Shown here: in pieces, positions 40,780 through 52,006 of the stretch | How the letters are laid out: each line of letters begins with the position of its first letter | Position numbering within the stretch: the stretch's first letter is position 1 | Source of the DNA: Labia minor | Taxonomy: Eukaryota; Arthropoda; Insecta; Dermaptera; Spongiphoridae | Assembly (NCBI GenBank): GCA_963082975.1 | Contig: OY720348.1 | Coordinates: 73,309,719 to 73,373,718, forward strand | Direction of reading: 5' to 3' | DNA: 64,000 bases | Position numbers and translations under genes: made by a program | Notes under the pieces: generated by a model | Seen by the model: the letters and a program-made list of their open reading frames with translations, nothing else | Told to the model about the DNA's origin: nothing | The model's database searches: none

Positions 40780-41199
40780 CTGAATATGTTTTTAAATAAA
40801 AAAAAATTTCAAGAAAGTAATTGGAGTTATTAATATTAAGAATCAATAAATAAATTTATTAAATATACATTTAAACATGTAAATTAATCTATATATAAAT
40901 TTAATAAATATTCAAACAATAATTGAAACAATATAAATAAAACGATTCAACATTTTACTTACATTGTGATTTATATTTTTATTTTTATTACAACTATTAT
41001 TATGGGTATGTTATTTTTGGCAGTTTAAAAAAAATTAAAAATATTAATAAAATTTATCAAAATAATAAGTTGAAAAGATTTCCAATTATTTTTATTTATT
41101 TATTGTAAATTTTTCAATGTAACCATGGTAACCATAAATAGACTTTTACCAAAATATTACTAATTAAATTAATTTTGGATAAATTAATTTTGGATTTAA

Positions 41200-41545
41200 C
41201 TACACTAAAACCTTCCCTGGGACGCCCACAACAATCCCTGAAAGTTTCATCGCAATCGCGGACGGGTAGTTTTTGAGTATTTGACAGACACACACACACA
41301 CACACAGACAGACAGACAGACATTGCCTTTTATATATATAGATATATATATATATTCATACACATCGTATTTTTAATATTTTTGTAATAATAATCAGTTT
41401 GCTGAAAAAAATAATTATGAATTATATATATATATACGTATATAAATTTCATTTTTCTCGTGAAGCTGGTGCGCATTCCGTCTGCTTTCAAATTTCTTAC
41501 GCACAAGTTTTCACTTCTGTCGGCCAGTCCCACGACTGCCAATTC
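41200..41545. mobile_element. repeat fragment with (AC)n/(AGAC)n tract
   Basis: Holds CCCTGAAAGTTTCATCGC, CGGACGGGTAGTTTTTGAG and then (CA)n(CAGA)n (about 41285-41321), a common invertebrate repeat layout. The right part (to TCGGCCAGTCCCACGACTGC) resembles the R5 end at 18.4 kb. Confidence 0.35.
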
Positions 41546-41667
41546 GACTTTTTTTATTTTAATTTCTAATATTCAAATATCATTTCGTATTATTTGAGAA
41601 TATTTAAAATAAATGTATGTATATATTGATGAATTAAAATTAAATTAAATGTAAATTAAATTAAATG

Positions 41668-42389
41668 TAAATTAAATATATAGATCACGTGACTAGAAGA
41701 GTGCGAAAGACAAGCAAGGAACTTGGTTAGTTATGGGCAGAGACCAATTGAGAAACCTTCAGCTGGTAGACCAAAGGTTAAGGAGATCTTGAAGAAGTTG
41801 GGAGAGAATAGATGTTGAATGGTGGTCGATCAGGACAGAGACTGAAAGAGAAATCTGCTTGCTGTGCGGCAGAGTTAGGTAAGTTGCTTCTAAGGGAGAA
41901 AAGTAATTATTGTCTAGAAAAATTAATGAAAAACAAATAAATCAATTAATTTAAATTAATATTATTAATGAATGTATATATTTTTAGTTTACCTTTAGTT
42001 TTATAACGTTAAAAATGTTAATTTTACTTTTATAAAATGTCTCAAGTCTTTAACTTTGGATGTTCTTAAATTTCATTATAATTAAAAGTATCCAATAAAG
42101 ACCAAGTAATGAAATTAAAATGTCAAAATAAAATGATTAAGAAATATTATACTCTAATATAACATATACAATAAAATATATAATTAATTTACTGATTAAA
42201 TTAAAATATATTTTAAATAAGAACACCAAAAGATAGGAATGTTTTAATATACGGATTGAAATAAAATGAATGAAAACTTTTTGCATACAGATTTTCAACT
42301 AAATACTATGTATCACTTCGGGGGTACAGAGGGCTGAGCCCCTCCTAGGTACCAAGAGGTCTGAAAATGAAAATCAAAGTTTAGACTAG
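41668..42389 (+). mobile_element. Helitron-like repeat R4, uninterrupted copy
   Basis: Matches both halves of the LINE-interrupted R4 copy at 19.3-20.95 kb without the LINE, giving the empty-site version. It has about 80 extra bp near 41740-41815. The 3' hairpin and CTAG end are decayed. Confidence 0.6.
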
Positions 42390-45212
42390 CTTGTGCAAAA
42401 AAAGTCCGGGCACCACAAAAAACATGAATTATAAATAAATATTTCAAAAATTTTCAATTACTCCAGCTTTAAAATTTTTTTAAAACCATTATTTTTTTAA
42501 ACATGATGTAAAATATACTTTATCTATACTAGATAGAAAATTGTAATGTCCTTACTACAAATATTCGGCAATAATTAAAAGAATAGAATACAAGTTGAAC
42601 GGGAAATTGAAATTGGTTTGCAAGTGATTTCGAAAAGAAACACGAGTGGAGTATTTCTAATGTCAACACGTGGGGAGGTCGTAAGATGAAAGGCTCGATA
42701 GTCAGTCGGTTAGTCAATTAATTCGCTTGGTCAGGATGCTTGTAACCGGCCCTGATCTAATTCAATATCTAATGTTATCTACTAGAATATCCAATCGAAT
42801 GGAGTTGAAGAATTCGATAGAGCCATTCTATTTAATGAACAAAAAAAAAATGGTTTTTTGTAAAATGATTTGTTGGGATTATGGATGCAATTGGAAAACC
42901 TCCAAACAAACACAAAAGAAGGGGAAAATGGGTGTTAAAGTAGAGATATGCAGATGATGATAAGATCCAAATTATGATCAATTGATAAACAAGTTTTAAG
43001 AGACAAAAGAAAGGGGATGATGCAAATGAATGATGGAACCAATTTGGGAAAAAGGTATAACATTTCACACAGGAAATGATACAAAATCATGGAAACTACA
43101 ACACTATCGTGGTTTTCTTGTGTTAATTGAACAGCGAAATAAAAATTATTCATATAAATAATTACTTTTATAGAAAACAATAAATAAGAAAAAAATGTAG
43201 AGGGCCTTCATCAAAAAAATTACAAGAAAATTTGAAATACATCCTTTTTATTTAATAATTCATTGGCGAAATATTCATTATTCCAAATATACCTATATAT
43301 ATATAATTCTTATAAAAGCTTCAAAACCACAAAATAGAAGAAGACCAGTAAAACCATTATATAGATATATATTTCAAACCAAAATAAGTTGACCTGTGGC
43401 CAGGTCCGAACCGACCGACGGTTTAAAGTAAATTAATTTCCAGATACAGAAACAATTTCAAATAATTTTAATATATCTATTAATGTAATAAAAAACATAT
43501 AGGCATATAACATAAATATTTTTAATTTTATTTTATTTATAATATATATGTAAGACCAGGCTGTGACGTCATGAATGGCTGGATGACGTCATATAATTTT
43601 AAATCAAGAAAAAACTAATAAAGATGATTTTCCCGAGGATAAAACCAATACAAAGTGCATGATTTGTGGAGACATGTAAAAAAATCTCCTCATGTGAAAT
43701 TTGGTGTGAAAATAACCCTTCCCTTCCTATCGTCGATCGCTAATACTACCACTTCCGGTTCACGGATTTGCACCAAAAGTTGATCAATTCATCCCACTGA
43801 TGCATTAAGTAAATATACCAAATTTCATCAAAATCGGTTGAGCCGTTCAGGCTGTACACATCTATACGGACGGACAGACGGACAGACGGACAGACGGACG
43901 GACAGACATCATGCTAAAAATACTTTTTTCTGTTTAGAAAATGCATGATTCGTGGAGATATGTAAAAATCTCCACATGTGAAATTTGGTGTGAAAACAAT
44001 ACCTCCCTTACTATCGTCGGTCGGTAAAAATAGTTTTAGTGGATTTAACAAAATTTTAAAAACCTACGTCTCTGTATATTTTATTTCTCTTTCATATTTT
44101 TTTTTTATTTCATTTTCTATTTTATTGCAATTAGATAATTATTATCGATAAAAAAATTTAGAATACTATCATTTTTTTTTACCTTCAAAAGGTCACCGTT
44201 AATGATTTACAAGGACGCAGTCTTTTTCCTTTTTACTATATCCATATTTTTTGGACAGTTATTTTATATTCTGATCAGAAAGCTTTCGATTTATATTAAA
44301 GTTGGACTTTTCTAATTTTATCGATACAAGATGATATTAATTTCAATAGAAATAATCCAATTAATATTTACTTGATGGATAAGATGATCGGATTGAAAAT
44401 TTGTGTCTGTGAGTAGAAGATGTGGATGGGGACATAAGATAAACTGTCAGACAAAAGACCGATTAAACGGGTGGCGGAGACAAGGGGCTGGATCAAGGAA
44501 GTTATTACTCATCTACATTTAGAAAAAGAATAAGTATATAGTAAAAGTATGTAGTATATATATAGAATCGTAATAACATAGGAAACAAGATGAATTTTTT
44601 GAAAAATCGAAAGTCCATGGTGGTCCTTTTAACACTAATTCCAATAGGCTTAGAAGTATTATTTATTTATTTTACTATTATTATCATGTTATTTGCAGAT
44701 TTTTTTTTACGTTTATTTATATTTTCTTTCTTGTTGTCTCTTTTTTCCTACTTCTTTCCTTTTTTCACTGTGGGTCCTCTTCGTTGTTCAATCTACTTTG
44801 TGACTGGCTTATTTTTATTATCCATTTCTGATGTTTCATTTCATTCATCGATTTTTTGTCTACATTTGTTGGATGTTATGTATTACTAATCTTGAACTCT
44901 TGACAGATCGATTTTTCTTTATAAATACTATCTATGGTGTGAATTTCAAAAAAAATCATTAGAGCAGTTTAATAGATCCCAAGTACAAATATATATACAA
45001 TTTTTGCTAGTATCCTATTATAAGATCAGATATATATAAATTGTTTTTATTTTAATTTTAAACTAGATTGGTTATTATTTCTCTCGATTATAGATAGCCT
45101 TAGTTTAATAAGGAATGTTTATTTTTCAATTTCCTTTCACTAGAATAAAAAAATTATATAATTTCCAATTTTATTATATTTCCTATCTTATATATATATT
45201 ATAATTAGTTGT
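42390..45212. other. AT-rich DNA without assignable gene
   Basis: Contains family A copy 4. Open frames at 42727-42957 and 44590-44889 are low-complexity or hydrophobic chance frames with no recognised domain. Confidence 0.45.
43386..44030 (+). mobile_element. Helentron-type short element, family A, copy 4
   Basis: Full-length, both subterminal repeats intact. CRE palindromes at 43564-43571 and 43584-43591. Confidence 0.75.
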
Positions 45213-45345
45213 GGAGACAACCTTCAGCACTCTTAGCACTTAGCATGGTTCTGCCCCCTCTGTATCCCCAGAGTGATCCATAAGTATTTTGCTGCAAGTT
45301 GGAATGAAATAGCTTCCATTCCATTCTAAATTGAATAGGTTATTA
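45213..45345 (-). mobile_element. R4 3' end fragment, reverse
   Basis: On the minus strand it has the GATCACTCTGGGGATACAG block, then a decayed terminal hairpin AGAGTGCTGAAGG, in the same order as R4 at 20.9 kb. Confidence 0.45.
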
Positions 45346-45511
45346 GGAGGTTCTCCTTAAGATTTATTTTATTATACATTTTTATATTCCCCTTGAACCA
45401 ATGGTGTATAATGAGATGTAAGAAAATGGAATGGAAAAATGGAATAACTAGAATAACGTATCCATTGAATGTGGAATTTCGCTTTTCTTAATATTTTCGT
45501 ACTTACCATCG

Positions 45512-45705
45512 TTGCCCTCGTTGCTTCGAAGAGAATTGCCTAACCCTGTGGAGCTACTCCAAAGATCTTTACCGTTGCAACATCCTACCTCCAACTGTCC
45601 CTATCCAGATCCATTATCTTCACGACTTCCCTTATATTGTCTGCCCACCTCCACCCTGGTCTACCAACCGGTCTCCGCACAACCAAGCCTTCGATTTAAT
45701 AATAG
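45512..45705 (-). pseudogene. LINE C-terminal fragment
   Basis: The minus strand reads VGRPGWRWADNIREVVKIMD followed by LDRDSWR and a stop. This is the GRP-x-x-RW-x-D and DRD-x-W signature found after the reverse transcriptase of RTE/Jockey-like LINEs. Too short to place by clade. Confidence 0.6.
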
Positions 45706-46091
45706 TGACTGGAATTACTAGAATTTATAATTTTATATTTATTGCAAAACACTCCTCCATTTTTAAAAATTGATTTTTGAATTTTTTGATTAGAAATTGA
45801 TAGTTTTTATATTCGATGTTCCAATAAGCTCTGTCGAAATTGCATAGTAATCTAATTTTTCCTAGAGAGACAGACTATTAAGTTTCAGAAAATGTAAAAA
45901 TATAAAAAAAGCAAAATGTGCAGCATCGTACACGTGGCGGAAGTGAAACTTCTTACAATCTAGAGAATAAGATAAATTTTAGTTGAGAGTGTGAGTGAGA
46001 GAGAAATAGAGAAAAATAAAGGGATCATTTCGAAAGACATATAACAGTATAAAATTTTCGTAACAAATATTCGCTTTATTATTATTATTAT

Positions 46092-46661
46092 CTACTCTAT
46101 CATCATATCTACATTGCCTGTACTATTGTCGGTTGGTGCTTCAATTGGTAATACTGATATTAATGGCTTGTGATAACTAAAATAAGATATATATGTTCGT
46201 GATTCGATATTTTCTATATAACGTGTAAAAACAGCATCTATTGTAGTTCCAGATTTTGTTGTTGATTCCTTGGGATCGTTATTTATAAGCAGACCAAATG
46301 TTTCTCGAAGAAAGTTGATCAACGGCAACGAATCATCAGATCCAAAATTTACATTAAAATCTCCCCCGAGAATTAGAGGGATTTTATCTTCGCCTCGTTC
46401 AAGTGCATTAGCACCTGTGTGGCTATAAACCAGTAGTGAACGGTGTATGAAATAAATAATATCGTCTAAATTTTGGTCGTTATTTTTTTTCGGCATAGTG
46501 AAATCTGTGGAGTAGAGAAAAGCAGTTTTAAATGCAATAATAATTTTAAATTGATTTAGTAGTGTTAAAGTAATGTTGAGATTCGGATAAATAACGTGAA
46601 TGGTCATCGACGCACATAACTGTATGTGTTGGCGTGTGAATCGCCGACCATGTTCACACAC
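46092..46661 (-). CDS. Helentron endonuclease domain, C-terminal part (left arm)
   Basis: The 189-residue open frame carries the end of an endonuclease/exonuclease/phosphatase fold: LGGDFNVNF (GDFN at 100-103), TTIDAVFTR (139-147) and SYHKPL (162-167, catalytic His164). Helentrons are known to carry an AP-like endonuclease after their Rep/helicase region, and this C-terminal pattern is typical of them. Homology seems to begin near Met56; the earlier residues look like translated non-coding DNA, and a good splice acceptor (pyrimidines then CCACAG) lies just before Met56. The Rep and helicase domains are missing, so the unit is non-autonomous. It differs from the right-arm copy at one residue (Ala versus Ser in PIE[A/S]PTDN). 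Confidence 0.7.
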   Translation of the reverse strand: MCEHGRRFTRQHIQLCASMTIHVIYPNLNITLTLLNQFKIIIAFKTAFLYSTDFTMPKKNNDQNLDDIIYFIHRSLLVYSHTGANALERGEDKIPLILGGDFNVNFGSDDSLPLINFLRETFGLLINNDPKESTTKSGTTIDAVFTRYIENIESRTYISYFSYHKPLISVLPIEAPTDNSTGNVDMMIE

Positions 46662-46758
46662 ACAATTACATGCGTCGGTATGCGTGCACGCTGTATATTT
46701 GACTTGAGAATTTTAATTATTTCACGATATATATATATATATATATATATAATATCAA

Positions 46759-46878
46759 TTTTTACTATCTCGCCAGAGATAGTATTGCGATCACGAAAAT
46801 TTTCGATGTTGAGATTTTGATGTTTTTATACGTTTTGAAGGTTCCTGAATCATTTTCACTAAGGTTGAGAAAAATGTC

Positions 46879-46928
<50 letters not shown>

Positions 46929-47393
46929 GGCAAGATTACGCAAAAACGGTTTGAGCTAGAATGATGAAATTTGGTACATGGACATTATTCAAAATTCATA
47001 GTTTTCTATCAACTTTTGAGAAATGTAGGTCAACCGGAAGAGGGTCATTACCTACAACGTTTTGATTTTTTTTCCTCTAAAGTGACCGTAAAAATAAAGA
47101 TATATGTTTGATAATTTTTCACATGATTAATAATTGTATAAAACTGCTATATATAGAATTTCAGCTTGATTGATTCGCTAAAATTACCAGAATTAATTTT
47201 TTAACACTCCAAATCTCACGCGCCAACACGTAACGTGGTGCCATCAACAAAAAGCCAAACATGCGCTGATTTAATATTTATTATTTATTATTTATAATTC
47301 ATAATTAATTAAATTTAATTTAAATATAATATATTATATTATTTAATCCAATTCTCAAATTGCGAGATAGTCGAGTGGAGACACTCCAGCTAA
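46759..47393 (-). mobile_element. Helentron-type short element, family B, copy 3 (nested in palindrome left arm)
   Basis: Complete family B element in reverse orientation, with both subterminal repeats and a long (TG)n tract (about 46881-46925). It sits inside the left arm of the 45.9-49.5 kb palindrome at the position mirrored by copy 4, so it inserted before the arm was duplicated. Confidence 0.75.
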
Positions 47394-47724
47394 TTATATA
47401 TGACTTAACTAGCGCGCATGCGCGCCATGGACTTTGGACCTAGCGAGAGGGTATTAGAACGAAAGACAGCACAAAAGCAACACGCAGATAGCCTCTTTCT
47501 CAAAGACGAAAGACCGGACAAAAGAAAGACCCAGATAGCCTCTCTCTCAAGAACGAAACACCGCACAAAAGAGAGACGGAGATAGAGGCTATCTCATTCT
47601 CACTCGTTATATCTATATCTTTTTTCTCTCTTGCGTTTCGTAACGCGTTACGAAATTTCAATTTTTCAATTCACTCTCCATTCTCAACCAAATGTCAGGA
47701 CGCCGCTAAAGAAGTTTCACTTCA

Positions 47725-47767
47725 AAAACATTTTAACTTTTAAGTAATTGGCAGAAGAAATATTTTT
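47725..47767. other. 43-bp spacer of the palindrome (ancestral target DNA)
   Basis: This spacer between the two arms is identical to 39481-39523, where it is continuous with the same outer flanks. It is therefore pre-insertion sequence, not part of either element. Confidence 0.8.
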
Positions 47768-47997
47768 GAAGTGAAACTTCTTTAGCGGCGTCCTGACATT
47801 TGGTTGAGAATGGAGAGTGAATTGAAAAATTGAAATTTCGTAACGTAACGCAAGAGAGAAAGAAGATATAGGTATAACGAGTGAGAATGAGATAGCCTCT
47901 ATCTGCGTTTCCCTTTTGTGCTGTCTTTCGTTCTAATCCCCACTCTAGGTCCAAAGTCCATGACGCGCATGCGCGCTACTTAAGTCATATATAATTA

Positions 47998-48457
47998 GCT
48001 GGAGTGTCTCCACTCGACTATCTCGCAATTTGAATTGGATTAAATAACATAATATATTATATTTAAATTAAATTTAATTAATTATAAATTATAAATAATA
48101 AATAATAAATATTAAACCAGCGCATGTTTGGCTTTTTGTTGATGGCACCACGTTACGTGTTGGCGCGTGAGATTTGCAGTGTTAAAAAATTAATTCTGGT
48201 AATTTTAGCGAATCAATCAAGCTGAAATTCTATATATAGCAGTTTTATACAATTATTAATCATGTGAAAAATTATCAAACATATATCTTTATTTTTACGG
48301 TCACTTTAGAGGAAAAAAAATCAAAACGTTGTAGGTAATGACCCTCTTCCGGTTGACCTACATTTCTCAAAAGTTGATAGAAAACTATGAATTTTGAATA
48401 ATGTCCATGTACCAAATTTCATCATTCTAGCTCAAACCGTTTTTGCGTAATCTTGCC

Positions 48458-48531
<74 letters not shown>

Positions 48532-48651
48532 GACATTTTTCTCAACCTTAGTGAAAATGATTCAGGAACCTTCAAAACGTATAAAAACATCAAAATCTCA
48601 ACATCGAAAATTTTCGTGATCGCAATACTATCTCTGGCGAGATAGTAAAAA
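47998..48651 (+). mobile_element. Helentron-type short element, family B, copy 4 (nested in palindrome right arm)
   Basis: Mirror copy of the element at 46759-47393, with an expanded (AC)n tract (about 48472-48526). Both subterminal repeats and the 3' hairpin are intact. Confidence 0.75.
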
Positions 48652-48655
48652 TTGA

Positions 48656-48694
<39 letters not shown>

Positions 48695-48757
48695 TGAAAT
48701 AATTAAAATTCTCAAGTCAAATATACAGCGTGCACGCATACCGACGCATGTAATTGT

Positions 48758-49327
48758 GTGTGTGAACATGGTCGGCGATTCACACGCCAACACATACAGT
48801 TATGTGCGTCGATGACCATTCACGTTATTTATCCGAATCTCAACATTACTTTAACACTACTAAATCAATTTAAAATTATTATTGCATTTAAAACTGCTTT
48901 TCTCTACTCCACAGATTTCACTATGCCGAAAAAAAATAACGACCAAAATTTAGACGATATTATTTATTTCATACACCGTTCACTACTGGTTTATAGCCAC
49001 ACAGGTGCTAATGCACTTGAACGAGGCGAAGATAAAATCCCTCTAATTCTCGGGGGAGATTTTAATGTAAATTTTGGATCTGATGATTCGTTGCCGTTGA
49101 TCAACTTTCTTCGAGAAACATTTGGTCTGCTTATAAATAACGATCCCAAGGAATCAACAACAAAATCTGGAACTACAATAGATGCTGTTTTTACACGTTA
49201 TATAGAAAATATCGAATCACGAACATATATATCTTATTTTAGTTATCACAAGCCATTAATATCAGTATTACCAATTGAATCACCAACCGACAATAGTACA
49301 GGCAATGTAGATATGATGATAGAGTAG
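48758..49327 (+). CDS. Helentron endonuclease domain, C-terminal part (right arm)
   Basis: Mirror copy of the left-arm frame, 189 residues, with the same GDFN (100-103), TTIDAVF and SYHKPL signatures of the endonuclease/exonuclease/phosphatase superfamily. Met56 at 48923 follows a CCACAG acceptor-like site (48908-48913), so a spliced parental transcript is plausible. Near-identity of the arms implies recent duplication, or gene conversion between them. As a truncated domain without Rep/helicase it is unlikely to act alone. Whether it is expressed cannot be judged from sequence. Confidence 0.7.
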   Translation: MCEHGRRFTRQHIQLCASMTIHVIYPNLNITLTLLNQFKIIIAFKTAFLYSTDFTMPKKNNDQNLDDIIYFIHRSLLVYSHTGANALERGEDKIPLILGGDFNVNFGSDDSLPLINFLRETFGLLINNDPKESTTKSGTTIDAVFTRYIENIESRTYISYFSYHKPLISVLPIESPTDNSTGNVDMMIE

Positions 49328-49625
49328 ATAATAATAATAATAAAGCGAATATTTGTTACGAAAATTTTATACTGTTATATGTCTTTCGAAATGATCCCTT
49401 TATTTTTCTCTATTTCTCTCTCACTCACACTCTCAACTAAAATTTATCTTATTCTCTAGATTGTAAGAAGTTTCACTTCCGTCACGTGTTCGATGCTGCA
49501 CATTTTGCTTTTTCTATAGTTATCCTTCTATATTATCTAGACATGGACTGGAATCATTGCGATAATATATCCATATACCCATAATTATATACGTATAGGC
49601 GTGAAGATTGGTTGATTTATTCATG

Positions 49626-49657
<32 letters not shown>

Positions 49658-49711
49658 TACCCCTCTTGGGAATAATGGATAAAGAATTTTTTAAAAATGG
49701 ATCCATGTTTC

Positions 49712-51047
49712 TGAGATTTGCTTTACTAGAAAGGCCCATTGGTTGGGTGGGTGGATGAGGCCATTGCCTCCATTGCCTCCATCGGTGGTGGTAGGGGAGA
49801 ATGAAGAGCGGCCCGTTGGATACCAACTGAACCAGTTTAACCTTCGATACGAAGAGAGCGTTTGCCTTAACCTGGTAAAACTGACAGCGCCTTTCGAGTT
49901 GATTAATCAAGAAAATAAATGGTTTGTGACGGCAGGTATTCCAGTTTCGAGTCGATGCCAAACATTTTACAAGAAACAAATTGGCTCATTGAAGAAGAAT
50001 ACAAAAAACAACAATTATTCCAATTCATTTACTTTACTTGACGTAGATCATAAGAAGCAAGAAAAATAGATCCACTAATAAATACTTGTCATTATTATAA
50101 TAAAATTCCCTCTGCTATTGATAAGAAAGATAAGAATTATAGATATAGATATATATTACCTGAAGGTCGTTTCATTTACGACAGAGTATGACAAAAATAT
50201 GTTTTATAATATTAATATAATTAAATATATTTTCAAATATTTTATTTTTTTTTTTTCAAATGATAAAAATTACAAAAATGAGATAAAAATTTAAAAACAA
50301 TAATTTTTATAATGTTAATTAAAATACATCTTTTTATTAATATACAAAAATACAATTAAAAAAAAATTCAAAAATATTTCATTCTTAATAGTTTTTATTT
50401 GAATATTGAAAATATTATTATATGAAATAATAATAATATTAATAATAATAACAATAATTATAATATTTATTTAATAATAAGAATAAGAATATGAATAATA
50501 ATAATAATAGTTGAAAGTATGTATTTTTAAATATTATAAAAATGAATAAAAGTATAGATGGCAAATGAGCATAAAATTTCCAAAACCTGAAGGGGAGAAT
50601 CACTTGGTTTGAAATCGAAAGATAATTTATTTAATTATTTTTTTGTTTATACAAAGAATAAACCAATAAATAACTTTGTAATATTTTTATTAAAATCTTT
50701 TTTTTAGGTAGGAGGTGATTCTTTGCATGTAGCAGATTTACAAAACAAAAAATAGAAATAAGAAATTTAAACTTTCGAATTTTGTCTATTTAAAAAATTA
50801 AATAATTTATCATTTAATTTGGAGTTTGGGTAATATAAAAAAATTCATACTTTGGTGTCTATATATATAAAAAAGGGGTAAGGAAGTTAATTACTTTATA
50901 CTAATATATAATTATCTGATTAAATAACTTCCTTAAAAAAAATATTCCTATTCAAGTTTTTTTTTTGATGAGTTCAAATTTACTTTGAAGATGGAAAAAG
51001 TGGAAAGGCGGATTGGACAAGATCATTTTCTTAAAATACCTCTACCT
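49712..51047. other. unassigned, with a less AT-rich patch at 49730-50000
   Basis: A 108-codon plus frame (49743-50069) and an overlapping minus frame (49653-49979) are both open and unrecognised. A small inverted repeat (AAGGAAGTTAATTA...TAACTTCCTT) lies at about 50880-50936. The rest is AT-rich. Confidence 0.4.
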
Positions 51048-51792
51048 AGGGTGACCATATTTCGAAAACACCAAATCGGGACAAACGGTTTACTTTTTTT
51101 TTTTTTTTTTTTTAGAACCAAATTGAAAATAAGTTGACCTGTGGCCAGGTCCGAACCGACCGACTGTTTGAAATAAATTAATTTCCAGCTACAGAAACAA
51201 TTTCAAATAATTTTAATATATCTATTAATGTAATAAAAAACAGATATGGATACATAAATAATAAATATATATATTTATAATATATATGCAAGACCAGGCT
51301 GTGACGTCATGAATGGCTGGATGACGTCATATAATTTTAAATCAAGAAAAAACTAATTAATATGATTTTTCTCGAGGATAAAACCAATACAAAGTGCATG
51401 ATTCGTGGTGATAAATAAAAAAATCTCCTTTGGTGTGAAAATAACCCTTTCCTTCCTATCGTCGATCGCTAATACTACCACTTCCGGTTTCCGGAATTGC
51501 ACCAAAAGTTGATCAATTCATCCCACTGATGCATTAAGTAAATATACCAAATTTCATCAAAATCGGTTGAGCCGTTCAGGCTGTACACATCTAAACGGAC
51601 GGACGGACGGACGGACAGACGGACGGACAGACGGACGGACAGACATCATGCTAAAAATACTTTTTTCTGTTTAGAAAATGCATGATTCGTGGAGATATGT
51701 AAAAATCTCCACATGTGAAATTTGGTGTGAAAACAATACCTCCCTTACTATCGTCGGTCGGTAAAAAATAGACCGGGGACGTTTGTCACCCT
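51048..51792. mobile_element. short TIR element (hAT-like MITE) hosting family A copy 5
   Basis: Ends AGGGTGAC (51048-51055) and GTCACCCT (51785-51792) form 8-bp terminal inverted repeats, with CGGGACAAACG and its relative GGGGACGTTTG just inside. Without the nested copy it would be about 110 bp. ACCT is present on both flanks, but no clean 8-bp duplication is visible. Confidence 0.45.
51131..51767 (+). mobile_element. Helentron-type short element, family A, copy 5 (nested in a MITE)
   Basis: Full-length copy with CRE palindromes at 51302-51309 and 51322-51329. It lies inside a short terminal-inverted-repeat element (51048-51792), which gives the relative age of the two insertions. Confidence 0.75.
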
Positions 51793-51975
51793 ACCTACTC
51801 GTATATGTTGATTGATTCGAGTGTTTATCTCTATCTATCTCCTGTTTTCTCCCATCATCTAATAGCATATTTTATTTTATAAAATAGTAATTATTTTTAA
51901 AAAAAAACGAAAATGCATTTGTATTTATTTTTAATTTTGTTGAACTTGAAAATTCCAAAACAAAATTCATTTTTA

Positions 51976-52006
<31 letters not shown>

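Larger units (their letters stand above)
45911..47724 (-). mobile_element. Helentron-derived element, left arm of palindrome
   Basis: In its own orientation it starts GAAGTGAAACTTCTTTAGCG (at 47724) and runs to a 3' end GCACATTTTGC (at 45911). The 15-bp GAAGTGAAACTTCTT recurs inverted near the 3' end. It contains an endonuclease-domain reading frame and a nested family B copy. It sits in an A/T run, as expected for Helentrons, which insert between T residues. The 5' region has an extra tandem block of about 100 bp compared with the right arm. Confidence 0.65.
47768..49508 (+). mobile_element. Helentron-derived element, right arm of palindrome
   Basis: Inverse partner of 45911-47724 and near-identical to it outside the 5' tandem block. 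It starts GAAGTGAAACTTC next to a T run and ends GCACATTTTGC before a T run. It carries family B copy 4 and an intact 189-codon frame with the endonuclease signature. Confidence 0.65.

Noticed and set aside
44440..44515. LINE C-terminal fragment (RPIKRVAETRGWIKE)
   Set aside because: Too short, and it lacks the GRP-x-x-RW core; resemblance could be chance.
44590..44889. 99-codon hydrophobic frame as a membrane protein
   Set aside because: Composition follows the T-rich strand (Phe/Leu runs); there is no recognised family or supporting context.
49653..50069. Overlapping 108-codon frames on both strands as a host gene
   Set aside because: No recognisable domain on either strand and no splice context. 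Listed only as unassigned sequence.
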